Source: an uncultured Gammaproteobacteria bacterium
GTDB taxonomy: Bacteria > Pseudomonadota > Gammaproteobacteria > Halothiobacillales > Halothiobacillaceae
Direction: 5' to 3'
DNA length: 41,320 bases
Assembly (NCBI GenBank): GCA_938004235.1
Contig: CALKWL010000085.1
Location: 1 to 41,320 of the forward strand
The notes below the pieces were generated by a model that saw only the letters and a list, made by a program, of their open reading frames with translations, was not told where the DNA came from and ran no database searches. Positions 32,401-40,445 of the stretch are shown in pieces. A program made the position numbers and the translations under genes. How positions within the stretch are numbered: position 1 is the stretch's first letter; each line of letters starts with the position of its first letter.

Positions 32401-34620
32401 CTACCCCATTTCCTGAGGATCAATATCCAGCGACCATTTCACCCCGCGCCTCTCCGACCAATCCGACTGTGCGCGGATAAACTGCTCCACAGCCTGATGC
32501 ACAGGCGCGCGTTGCACCCCAACCAGCAAAAGCTGGAAGCGAAACCGTCCGGCGCGACGCTCCAGAGGTGCGGGCGCGGGTCCCCACACCTGAACCGCCT
32601 GTGCAATCCCCCCCTTGAAAAACGCTGCGCAGCGCGCCAAAAAAGCCTCTACGCGCCCGGCATCCCTAGCCTCGGCACGCAACAACGCCAGATGGGCAAA
32701 CGGCGGTAAACGGGCGTGGCGGCGCTCGGCCATCAACACTTCGGCGCAGCGCCCAAAACCGCCGTGCAGCAAGGCCTGCAATAGAGGATGCTCGGGCTGA
32801 TGGGTCTGAATGAGCACTTCTCCTGCCCGCTGCGCCCGTCCCGCCCGCCCGGCAACTTGCACTATCAGCTGCATCAGCCGCTCCGGCGCACGGAAATCAC
32901 TGCTCATCAAACCACTATCGGCATCCAAAATGACCGCCAGCGTCACGCCGGGAAAATCATGCCCCTTAGCCAGCATTTGCGTCCCCAACAGGATGCGAGC
33001 CTCGCCGGAGTGCGCCCGCGCCAGCTTGCTCTCCAGCGCGCCCTTGCGCCGCGTGGTATCACGGTCAATGCGCTCCAGCGGGAATTCGGGAAACAGCCCC
33101 TGCAAAGCCAGCTCCAGACGCTCGGTTCCCACACCCTGAGTCATCAGATCCGCCGAGCCGCAGGATGGGCAGCGTACCGGCACGCCGCGCTCCGCGCCGC
33201 AGTGATGACACAGCAGGCGCGCGCGTGCGCGATGCACCGTCATCGGCGCAGAACACCGCACGCAACACTCCACATGCCCACAGGCATGACAAGCCAGCGC
33301 CGGAGCAAAACCGCGCCGATTTAAAAACAGCAAGACCTGCCCACCCGCCAGCAAATGCTCGCGCATTCGCAGCAACAAGGTTGAGGACAAACCATCCTGC
33401 ATCGGGCGGTTGCGCACATCCAGCAACTCAATGCGCGGCAACTGCGCCCCTCCCGCCCGCCCGCTCAGACGCAAAAGCTGATAACGCCCCTGCTCCGCCT
33501 TGGCCAGACTTTCCAGCGAAGGCGTGGCCGACCCCAGCACCACCGGTATCCCGCGCTGCTGAGCACGCACCAGAGCCACATCGCGCGCGTGATACCGCCA
33601 GCCTTCCTGCTGTTTGTAGGACGGATCATGCTCCTCATCCACCACGATCAAGCCTAGGCGCGGCATGGGCGTCAGCACCGCCGAGCGCGTCCCCAACACC
33701 ACCCTCGCCCGCCCCGACTGCGCCGCCTGCCAGGCCAGCTCACGCGCATGCGCGCTCATCGCCGAATGCACCACCACCACGGCGCCTTCGCCAAGCGGCT
33801 TGAAACGCGCGGCAAAACGCGCCACCAACTGCGGCGTCAAGGCAATTTCCGGCGCCAGCGCCAAAATCTGCTCACCGCGTTGCAAGGCAGCACGCATCGC
33901 CGCCAGATACACTTCGGTCTTGCCGCTACCGGTAACCCCATGCAGCAAAAAGGCCGCGAATTGTCCCAAATGCGCCGCAATGGCCTCATGTGCGACGGCC
34001 TGTTGGGCATTCAACATCAGCGACGAGGGAAGATCAGCCACAACGGTGCTGTTTGAGATGCTAGCCCCCTCGACAGGGGAAGGAGTCAAAAGCCCTTGCT
34101 CGACCCAGCCGCGCTTTTCAAGGGCGCGCAACACCGTTGACATACCACGCAAATCCCGTGTGGAAAGCCCCCCTGGCGCCTCATGCAGCCGACGCAAAAC
34201 CTGCGACTGGCGCGCGGCTCCCGGCACATCCAAAGGCGCACCCGCCAAGACGCGCCACCCCCTCGCCTCATGCGCCCGCATCGGCGCACCGCCGCGCAAG
34301 CTTGCCGGCAGCATCAAAGCCAGAACCTCCCCCAGAGGCGCGTGGTAGTACCCCGACAACCAACGCCCCAGACGAAGATCGTACGCACCCAGCAAGGGAT
34401 TGGCATCCAGCAGCTCAAGCGCCACCTTCAGTTCCGGCGCGGCTTCCCCGGCAACAACAGACTCCAGAATCACGCCCTGGCGCACGCTCGCGCCAAACGG
34501 CACCCGCACACGCCGCCCCACCAGGGCACGCGCATCCGTCGTCCATGCCTCCGGTAAGGCGTAATCGAACACCCCCGCCACGGGCGCATCCACCGCCACC
34601 CGCAAAGCATCAACACCCAT
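32401..34620 (-). CDS. priA: Primosomal protein N' (replication restart helicase PriA)
   Basis: PriA recognises stalled forks and reloads the replisome. At 739 residues it is full length. Seen: the N-terminal 3'-DNA-binding domain (VAVDAPVAGVFDYALPE, GRRVRVPFG), a helicase Walker A in HGVTGSGKTEVYL, DEEH with the aromatic-rich loop (VVDEEHDPSYKQQEGWRYHARD), eight paired cysteines of the two zinc modules (CHACGHVECCVRC, CHHCG, CPSCGS), and VAGRAGRAQRAGEVLIQTHQP (motif VI). ATG 34620 (MGVDALRVAV) has a GGGGGCGG stretch upstream; ATG 34641 is an alternative. It diverges from rpsT. A family 2 repeat abuts its stop. Confidence 0.96.
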   Translation of the reverse strand: MGVDALRVAVDAPVAGVFDYALPEAWTTDARALVGRRVRVPFGASVRQGVILESVVAGEAAPELKVALELLDANPLLGAYDLRLGRWLSGYYHAPLGEVLALMLPASLRGGAPMRAHEARGWRVLAGAPLDVPGAARQSQVLRRLHEAPGGLSTRDLRGMSTVLRALEKRGWVEQGLLTPSPVEGASISNSTVVADLPSSLMLNAQQAVAHEAIAAHLGQFAAFLLHGVTGSGKTEVYLAAMRAALQRGEQILALAPEIALTPQLVARFAARFKPLGEGAVVVVHSAMSAHARELAWQAAQSGRARVVLGTRSAVLTPMPRLGLIVVDEEHDPSYKQQEGWRYHARDVALVRAQQRGIPVVLGSATPSLESLAKAEQGRYQLLRLSGRAGGAQLPRIELLDVRNRPMQDGLSSTLLLRMREHLLAGGQVLLFLNRRGFAPALACHACGHVECCVRCSAPMTVHRARARLLCHHCGAERGVPVRCPSCGSADLMTQGVGTERLELALQGLFPEFPLERIDRDTTRRKGALESKLARAHSGEARILLGTQMLAKGHDFPGVTLAVILDADSGLMSSDFRAPERLMQLIVQVAGRAGRAQRAGEVLIQTHQPEHPLLQALLHGGFGRCAEVLMAERRHARLPPFAHLALLRAEARDAGRVEAFLARCAAFFKGGIAQAVQVWGPAPAPLERRAGRFRFQLLLVGVQRAPVHQAVEQFIRAQSDWSERRGVKWSLDIDPQEMG

Positions 34621-34678
34621 GTCGTCCGCCCCCTGATTCATTCGCGCAATGTAGCCTAGCAGCCAAGACAATAACCAG

Positions 34679-34706
34679 TTGACAGAAAAACAGATAAGAG
34701 CATAAT
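34679..34706 (+). promoter_or_regulatory. Sigma-70 promoter of rpsT
   Basis: A perfect -35 box TTGACA (34679-34684), a 16-base spacer and CATAAT (34701-34706) as -10. It lies about 43 bases before the rpsT start codon, so a short leader is expected. Confidence 0.75.
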
Positions 34707-34748
34707 GCCGGCCTCATTTGAAAGCAGAATTCCCCGAGGAAAGCCACC

Positions 34749-35012
34749 GTGGCCAATAACGCATCCGCTAAAAAGCGTATCCGCCAAAGCGAAAAAAACC
34801 GTATTCGTAACGTCGCACTGCGCTCACGTGTGCGCACCTACATCAAGAAAACCCTGAAGGCCATCTGGAGCGGCGACAAGGCCGCAGCTCAAGGCGCATT
34901 CAAGGAAGCCCAACCCGTCATCGACAGCATGGTTAACAAGGGCATCCTGCACCGTAACACCGCAGCACGCGCCAAGAGCCGCCTGAACAGCAACATCAAG
35001 GCCATGGCCTGA
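34749..35012 (+). CDS. rpsT: 30S ribosomal protein S20
   Basis: S20 binds 16S rRNA early in small-subunit assembly. The 87 residues are the usual length and very basic: MANNASAKKRIRQSEKNR at the start, YIKKTLKAI, and the C-terminal KGILHRNTAARAKSRLNSNIK. The start codon is GTG (34749), with GAGGAAA upstream; a non-ATG start is also found in E. coli rpsT (UUG), where it takes part in autoregulation. It is monocistronic, with its own promoter and terminator. Confidence 0.97.
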   Translation: MANNASAKKRIRQSEKNRIRNVALRSRVRTYIKKTLKAIWSGDKAAAQGAFKEAQPVIDSMVNKGILHRNTAARAKSRLNSNIKAMA

Positions 35013-35036
35013 TCCCAAGCGTTTCGTATAGAATCA

Positions 35037-35062
35037 AAAGCCGGTCAATGACCGGTTTTTTT
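35037..35062 (+). terminator. Intrinsic terminator of rpsT
   Basis: CCGGTC (35041-35046), loop AAT and GACCGG (35050-35055) are followed by seven T residues. It stands 28 bases past the rpsT stop. Confidence 0.92.
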
Positions 35063-35169
35063 ATGCCTTGCATCAGCCCTCCTTTCCCCAACATCAAGCT
35101 TGGGTCAATGTCTTCGGGATCTAAATTTCAGCAAATTATGCCAATCGACCGAATGGCTGCCGCCCTGAC

Positions 35170-36675
35170 ATGTTCACCCCAAGCATCAAACGCTCAAGCC
35201 TGGTGAACCTCGCAGGAGCCTTCGCTCCTTTACTGGTCACGCTGCTAACACTGCCACTTTTCCTGCCGCTGACCGGAGAATTCCGCTATGGCGCACTCAT
35301 GCTGCTATGGGCGGTCATTGGCTATATGGGCGTATTGGATTTAGGGCTGGGTCAAGCCGTCAGTCAGCGCATCGCCCTATTAAGCACTGAATTAAAAACC
35401 GAGAAACATGCTCAAGACGATAGCGTCGCCAATGTCCTTTGGGGCGGCATGATTTCAAGCTTGGCAATGGGGCTGCTCGGCGGCATCATCCTGGCGTGGC
35501 TTGCTCCGTGGCTAAGCGCCAACGTCTTCAGCACGCCCCCAGAGCTACAGCATGAGTTGAATGCTGCCTTGGCATGGATGATTTTGGCGCTTCCCATAAC
35601 CACTGTGAGCTCGGTGCTGATGGGGGCATTACAGGGTCGGCACGCATTTGTGACGATGAACATTGCACAAGTCACCGGGAGCGTGCTCGCGCTCATTTTT
35701 CCGCTGATTTTGACGCTAAACAACGTGTTAGACCTACGCAGCTTGTTTATTGCCATGCTCGTTGCACGTGGATTACAGCTGCTCATGCTATACCACGCCT
35801 GTCGGCGCGTGGTCAGTGACGCCCCCATGCGCCTTGGCCTACCCGAGCTGCCTCGTCTTTTGCGCTTTGGCGGCTGGATATCCGTCAGCAGTGTGCTGAA
35901 CCCCATCCTAGTGCTCACCGACCGCTTCATGATCGGTCACCGCCTTGATCTGGCTGCCGTGACAGCCTACACCGTACCCTACAGCCTGGCGACGCGACTG
36001 AGCCTGGTTCCCGGAAGTCTTTCCAGCGTGCTTTTTCCGCGCTTTTCCAGTGTGAGCGGCTTTGAGGCGCAGGCGCTGATGTTGCGTGCTCGTCTTGTGC
36101 TCACGGCCATCATGACGCCGCTTGCTGTGCTGGGAATCTTGCTCATGCCCGCCTTTTTATCGTTATGGTTGGGCGAGGAACTTGGTGAGCGCATGGCGCC
36201 GGTGGCGGTCATTCTGCTTGTGGGCGTGTGGGTCAACGCACTGGCCTTTCTGCCTTACAGTTACTTGCAGGCTCAAGGTCGCCCTGACCTCCCGGCCAAG
36301 CTGCATCTGCTGGAGGTTGTACCCTACCTGGCTTTCTTGTGGTGGGTCATTGGCGCATGGGGCATTCAGGGCGCGGCTCTGGCTTGGACGCTGCGCGTCG
36401 CCGTGGATGGGATATTGCTGTTTGGCGTTGCGCATTGGCATGGTCAGCAAGCGACAGGCCTGTCTTTGCCAACCGCGCTGAGCCTGGCTTCCGCAACTGC
36501 CCTGGTCATAGGCTCGGCCCTGATAACCCTTTACACCCACGAAGCACGATGGATCCTCAGCTTTGGCGCACTTGCTCTCGCACTGTTGGCGCTGTGGCTC
36601 TGGAAGAATACACCGCATGAGCTGCGTGATTTTGCTCGCTCGATGCTGCGCAAACTCAGACCCAAAACATTATGA
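35170..36675 (+). CDS. Polysaccharide flippase (Wzx / MATE-like exporter)
   Basis: A 501-residue integral inner-membrane protein with about 12-14 hydrophobic helices from residue 12 onward (for example APLLVTLLTLPLFLPL, LLGGIILAWLAPWL) and short polar loops. The layout and N-terminal helix pair YGALMLLWAVIGYMGVLDLGLGQAVSQRI fit the polysaccharide biosynthesis (Wzx/RfbX) group of the MOP superfamily, which flips lipid-linked oligosaccharide to the periplasm. The start ATG 35170 lacks a strong ribosome site. It overlaps the phosphotransferase gene by four bases and heads the rhamnose cluster, consistent with O-antigen or exopolysaccharide export. Its base composition is slightly AT-richer than the rml genes. 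Confidence 0.88.
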   Translation: MFTPSIKRSSLVNLAGAFAPLLVTLLTLPLFLPLTGEFRYGALMLLWAVIGYMGVLDLGLGQAVSQRIALLSTELKTEKHAQDDSVANVLWGGMISSLAMGLLGGIILAWLAPWLSANVFSTPPELQHELNAALAWMILALPITTVSSVLMGALQGRHAFVTMNIAQVTGSVLALIFPLILTLNNVLDLRSLFIAMLVARGLQLLMLYHACRRVVSDAPMRLGLPELPRLLRFGGWISVSSVLNPILVLTDRFMIGHRLDLAAVTAYTVPYSLATRLSLVPGSLSSVLFPRFSSVSGFEAQALMLRARLVLTAIMTPLAVLGILLMPAFLSLWLGEELGERMAPVAVILLVGVWVNALAFLPYSYLQAQGRPDLPAKLHLLEVVPYLAFLWWVIGAWGIQGAALAWTLRVAVDGILLFGVAHWHGQQATGLSLPTALSLASATALVIGSALITLYTHEARWILSFGALALALLALWLWKNTPHELRDFARSMLRKLRPKTL

Positions 36676-38057
36676 ACACCCCTCACGACACTTTCGGATT
36701 GAGCGCGCGCCTGCTGGACGCCCTGGTTATCGGTCTGTGCGGTCTTGCAGCTTATGCCTGGCGTTTTGGGCCCACCCTGCCGCCGCCGGACTACACCGGG
36801 CTGATTGTCATCGGCGTGCTGCTGTCTGCACTGCTGTTTCCCCTGTTTGGCCTGTACCGTTCCTGGCGCGGCGGCTTGCTGATTGATCTGGCCGGTCGGG
36901 TGACGCTTGCCTGGGGCATGGTATTTCTGACGCTGGCGCTGGTGTTATTCGCCTTTCAGCTCGGCCTGGGCTATTCGCGTATCTGGATGTTCCTATGGGG
37001 CGCTCTAAGCGCATTTGGCTTGGTTACGCTGCGTATTGCAGCCTATGGCATCCTGCACCAGATGCGACGACGCGGATTAAACCAGAAGCGCGTGGCACTG
37101 ATCGGCGAGGGAGCAACCGCAGGGGATATTCTTGCTCGCACCGAGGAAGCGCATTGGGCGGGTTATCGCATTGCGGCACAGTTCTCCCCCTGCGACGCGG
37201 CAGCACACGCCCAAGAGGGTTCAACCCTCTTGCCGTTAGATCAGCTTGTTGCCGGCCTGCACCAGCACGCCATCGATGAAGTATGGATTGCATTGCCTCT
37301 ACGCGACGAAGCCTGCATCCAGCATATCCTCATGCTTCTGCGCCACGAGCCGATCAGCGTACGCTACGCGCCGGACATTTCTTCGCTACGCCTGCTCAAT
37401 CACGACATCAGCACCATTCTCGGCCTGCCGATGCTGGATTTGCGCGCTACGCCGATGCAGGGCATCAACCTCTGGCTCAAAACCATTGAAGACAAGGTTC
37501 TGGCCAGCCTGATCCTCCTTTTGGTCAGCCCGCTCATGCTGCTGATCGCTGTCGGCATCAAACTGACCAGCCCAGGGCCTGTGTTATTCAAGCAGCAACG
37601 CCACGGCTGGGGAGGGCGCGAAATCGAGGTTTACAAATTCCGCAGCATGGTTGTACACGACGAGAGCAAGGGCCAGGTTCAACAAGCCACACGCAGTGAT
37701 GCCCGCATCACCCCGCTCGGGGCTCTCCTGCGTCGCACCAGCCTCGATGAGCTGCCGCAATTCATCAACGTACTGCAAGGACGCATGTCGATTGTCGGCC
37801 CACGCCCGCACGCCCTCGCTCACAACGAGCACTACAAGGAGCTGATTGACAGCTATATGCTGCGCCACAAGGTCAAACCAGGCATTACAGGCTGGGCGCA
37901 GGTCAATGGCTATCGCGGCGAAACCGACACGCTGGAAAAAATGCAGAAACGCATCGAATACGACCTGTACTACATCGAACACTGGTCGCTTGGTTTTGAT
38001 CTGAAAATCATCGCCCTCACCCTGTTCAAAGGCTTCAGTCACCCCAACGCCTACTAA
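36672..38057 (+). CDS. Undecaprenyl-phosphate sugar phosphotransferase (WcaJ/PssY type)
   Basis: This enzyme starts polysaccharide repeat units by moving a sugar-1-phosphate, usually glucose, from UDP-sugar to undecaprenyl phosphate. The 461 residues have several N-terminal membrane helices (about 10-115), a cytoplasmic CoA-binding-like domain (RVALIGEGATAGDILA from about 137), one re-entrant helix (LASLILLLVSPLMLLIAVGIKL) and the catalytic bacterial sugar transferase domain with SPGPVLFKQQRHGWGGREIEVYKFRSM, DELPQFINVLQGRMSIVGPRP and PGITGWAQVNGYRGET. The exact sugar cannot be read from sequence. It overlaps the flippase by four bases. Confidence 0.92.
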   Translation: MNTPHDTFGLSARLLDALVIGLCGLAAYAWRFGPTLPPPDYTGLIVIGVLLSALLFPLFGLYRSWRGGLLIDLAGRVTLAWGMVFLTLALVLFAFQLGLGYSRIWMFLWGALSAFGLVTLRIAAYGILHQMRRRGLNQKRVALIGEGATAGDILARTEEAHWAGYRIAAQFSPCDAAAHAQEGSTLLPLDQLVAGLHQHAIDEVWIALPLRDEACIQHILMLLRHEPISVRYAPDISSLRLLNHDISTILGLPMLDLRATPMQGINLWLKTIEDKVLASLILLLVSPLMLLIAVGIKLTSPGPVLFKQQRHGWGGREIEVYKFRSMVVHDESKGQVQQATRSDARITPLGALLRRTSLDELPQFINVLQGRMSIVGPRPHALAHNEHYKELIDSYMLRHKVKPGITGWAQVNGYRGETDTLEKMQKRIEYDLYYIEHWSLGFDLKIIALTLFKGFSHPNAY

Positions 38058-38078
38058 TCGCCCCTCGAATCGTAGAAA

Positions 38079-38999
38079 ATGATACTTATGAACAGTAAAG
38101 CCCACACTCGCAAAGCCCAAAGAAAAGGCATCATCCTCGCCGGCGGCTCCGGTACGCGCCTGCACCCCCTGACTCACTCGGTCAGCAAGCAACTCATGCC
38201 TGTGTACGACAAGCCGATGATCTACTACCCGCTCAGCACCCTGATGCTGGCCGGGATTACGGACATCCTCATCATCACCACCCCGCATGACCAGGCCGCC
38301 TTCCGGCACCTGCTGGGCGATGGTTCCCAATGGGGCATCCGTCTGAGCTTCGCCATTCAGCCCTCTCCCGACGGCTTGGCTCAGGCCTTTCTGATTGGTG
38401 AAGACTTTATCGGCCTCGCCCCGGTTGCGCTCATCCTGGGCGACAATATTTTTTACGGCGACGGCATGGGGCGCCAACTGGCGCAAGCCAGCGCACGCAC
38501 GCAAGGCGCCGATGTCTTCGGCTATTACGTCACCGATCCCGAGCGCTACGGCGTGGTTGAGTTCGATGACCAGGGACGCGCCCTGCACATCGAAGAAAAG
38601 CCTGTCCAACCGCGCTCCAATTACGCCGTGACCGGTCTGTATTTCTACGACAATGACGTGGTCGAACTTGCCAAGGCCATCCAACCCTCGCCGCGCGGCG
38701 AGCTGGAGATCACCGACCTCAATAACGCCTATCTCGCACGCGGCGATCTGAATGTGCAGATTCTTGGGCGCGGCGCCGCCTGGCTGGATACCGGCACGCA
38801 CAACTCCCTGCTGGATGCTGCCAACTTCATTCGCGTGGTCGAAGAGCGCCAAGGCCTGAAAATCGCCTGCCCAGAGGAAATCGCCTGGCGCCAGGGGTAT
38901 ATCGACAGCGAGCAGCTTACCCGCCTGGCTGAGCCCTTGCGCAAAAGCGGTTATGGCAGCTACCTTCTCAAGATTCTCAACGAACGCCTGTATGCATGA
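38079..38999 (+). CDS. rmlA: Glucose-1-phosphate thymidylyltransferase
   Basis: RmlA makes dTDP-glucose from dTTP and glucose-1-phosphate, the first step to dTDP-L-rhamnose. The 306 residues carry the nucleotide-binding GIILAGGSGTRLHPLT, KQLMPVYDKPMIYYPLS, LGDNIFYG with the metal-binding Asp, YGVVEFDDQGRALHIEEKP, and GELEITDLNNAYL, all typical. It ends in LLKILNERL. ATG 38079 and ATG 38088 are both possible starts; the family core begins at KGIILAGG, so a short extra N-terminus is present. Feedback inhibition by dTDP-rhamnose is expected of the family. Confidence 0.96.
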   Translation: MILMNSKAHTRKAQRKGIILAGGSGTRLHPLTHSVSKQLMPVYDKPMIYYPLSTLMLAGITDILIITTPHDQAAFRHLLGDGSQWGIRLSFAIQPSPDGLAQAFLIGEDFIGLAPVALILGDNIFYGDGMGRQLAQASARTQGADVFGYYVTDPERYGVVEFDDQGRALHIEEKPVQPRSNYAVTGLYFYDNDVVELAKAIQPSPRGELEITDLNNAYLARGDLNVQILGRGAAWLDTGTHNSLLDAANFIRVVEERQGLKIACPEEIAWRQGYIDSEQLTRLAEPLRKSGYGSYLLKILNERLYA

Positions 39000-39009
39000 G
39001 CCCTGAATA

Positions 39010-39558
39010 ATGAACATCATTCCCACCCGACTTGCCGACGTCCTCATTATCGAACCCAAGGTGTTCGGTGATGCGCGCGGTTTTTTTCTTGAAAGCTGGA
39101 ATCAAGAGAAATTTGCCGCCGCAGGGCTTGACCTGAATTTCGTGCAAGACAACCACAGCCGCTCCACCCAAGGCATCCTGCGCGGCCTGCACTATCAGAT
39201 AGTGCGCCCACAAGGCAAACTCGTACGCGTCACCCAAGGCGAGGTCTTCGATGTGGCGGTGGATCTGCGCCGCAGCTCGCCGCAATTCGGCCAATGGGTC
39301 GGGGTGAACCTCTCCGGAGAAAACCACCGTATGCTTTGGGTTCCGCCCGGCTTTGCCCACGGTTTTGTCGTGCTCTCGCAAAGCGCTGACTTCCTCTACA
39401 AATGCACCGATTTTTATTTTCCCGAACATGAGCGCTGCATCCGCTGGGATGATCCCGGCATTGGCATAACCTGGCCGCTTGCCGCCGGGCAAATGCCTCT
39501 GCTCTCCGCAAAAGATGCCGCCGGCCTGGCATTCAAACACGCCGAGACCTATCCATGA
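39010..39558 (+). CDS. rmlC: dTDP-4-dehydrorhamnose 3,5-epimerase
   Basis: RmlC epimerises C3 and C5 of dTDP-4-keto-6-deoxyglucose. The 182 residues form a cupin fold. Seen: VLIIEPKVFGDARGFFLESWN, FVQDNHSRSTQGILRGLHYQ with the catalytic His 61, GEVFDVAVDLRRSSPQFGQWVG, WVPPGFAHGFVVLSQSADFLYKCTDFY with the catalytic Tyr region, and RCIRWDDPGIGITWP. It begins 10 bases after rmlA and overlaps rmlD by four bases. Confidence 0.96.
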   Translation: MNIIPTRLADVLIIEPKVFGDARGFFLESWNQEKFAAAGLDLNFVQDNHSRSTQGILRGLHYQIVRPQGKLVRVTQGEVFDVAVDLRRSSPQFGQWVGVNLSGENHRMLWVPPGFAHGFVVLSQSADFLYKCTDFYFPEHERCIRWDDPGIGITWPLAAGQMPLLSAKDAAGLAFKHAETYP

Positions 39559-40445
39559 GCCAAACACCCGCCTTGCGCATCCTGCTTACCGGCGCCAACG
39601 GTCAGCTCGGTTGGGAACTGCAACGCAGCCGCCCGCCGCACATCGAGCTGCACGCGCATGATGCGGGTACGCTCAACATTACCCACGCCCAGGCCGTGCA
39701 CGACGCTGTATGCGCCATCAAGCCCGACTGGGTTATCAACGCCGCAGCCTACACCGCCGTAGACAAGGCCGAAAACGAGACTGAGGCCGCCTATGCCGTC
39801 AACCGCGATGGCGCCCGCCACTTGGCCGAAGCTGCCCGCAGGGTAGGCGCCCGCATGGTGCAAGTCTCCACCGACTTCATTTTCAATGGCGAACAAAGCC
39901 GCCCCTACCAGACGAGCGACACACCCGCCCCGCTCAGCGTCTACGGCGCAAGCAAGCTCGATGGGGAAACGTCCGTGCGCGATGTACTGGGTGAAAAGGC
40001 TCTGATTCTGCGCACCGCCTGGGTTTACTCCGCCCACGGGCACAACTTCGTTAAAACCATGCTGCGCCTGATGCGCGAACGCGAGTCGCTAGGCATTGTT
40101 TCCGACCAGATCGGCACGCCCACCTGGGCGCACGGTCTGGCACAGGCGCTCTGGCACGCCATCGGCATGAATCTGCATGGCACATATCACTGGACAGATG
40201 CCGGCGTCGCCAGCTGGTACGACTTCGCTCAGGCGACCCAGGAGGAGGCGCGTGCGCTAGGTCTATTGGATCAGGCGTGCGTCCTGCGCCCGATTGCCAC
40301 GGAGGACTACCCGACCCCCGCCCGTCGCCCAAGCCTCAGCCTGCTGGACAAACGCAGCACCTGGCAAGCGCTCGGCATCATCCATCCCACCCACTGGCGC
40401 GCCCAATTGCGCGCCATGCTCAACGAACTTAGCCAGACATCATGA
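39555..40445 (+). CDS. rmlD: dTDP-4-dehydrorhamnose reductase
   Basis: RmlD reduces dTDP-4-keto-L-rhamnose with NAD(P)H to dTDP-L-rhamnose. The 296 residues are an extended short-chain dehydrogenase. Seen: ILLTGANGQLGWEL (nucleotide-binding GxxGxxG, about 10-22), WVINAAAYTAVDKAE, VSTDFIFNG, the YxxxK pair Y130/K134 in YGASKLDGE, and ILRTAWVYS. It overlaps rmlC by four bases upstream and rmlB by four bases downstream. Confidence 0.96.
   Translation: MSQTPALRILLTGANGQLGWELQRSRPPHIELHAHDAGTLNITHAQAVHDAVCAIKPDWVINAAAYTAVDKAENETEAAYAVNRDGARHLAEAARRVGARMVQVSTDFIFNGEQSRPYQTSDTPAPLSVYGASKLDGETSVRDVLGEKALILRTAWVYSAHGHNFVKTMLRLMRERESLGIVSDQIGTPTWAHGLAQALWHAIGMNLHGTYHWTDAGVASWYDFAQATQEEARALGLLDQACVLRPIATEDYPTPARRPSLSLLDKRSTWQALGIIHPTHWRAQLRAMLNELSQTS

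Noticed and set aside
37584..39059. Open frame of 491 codons antisense to the sugar transferase and rmlA
   Set aside because: Both plus-strand genes are certain by motif; the antisense frame has no family features and spans a gene boundary.
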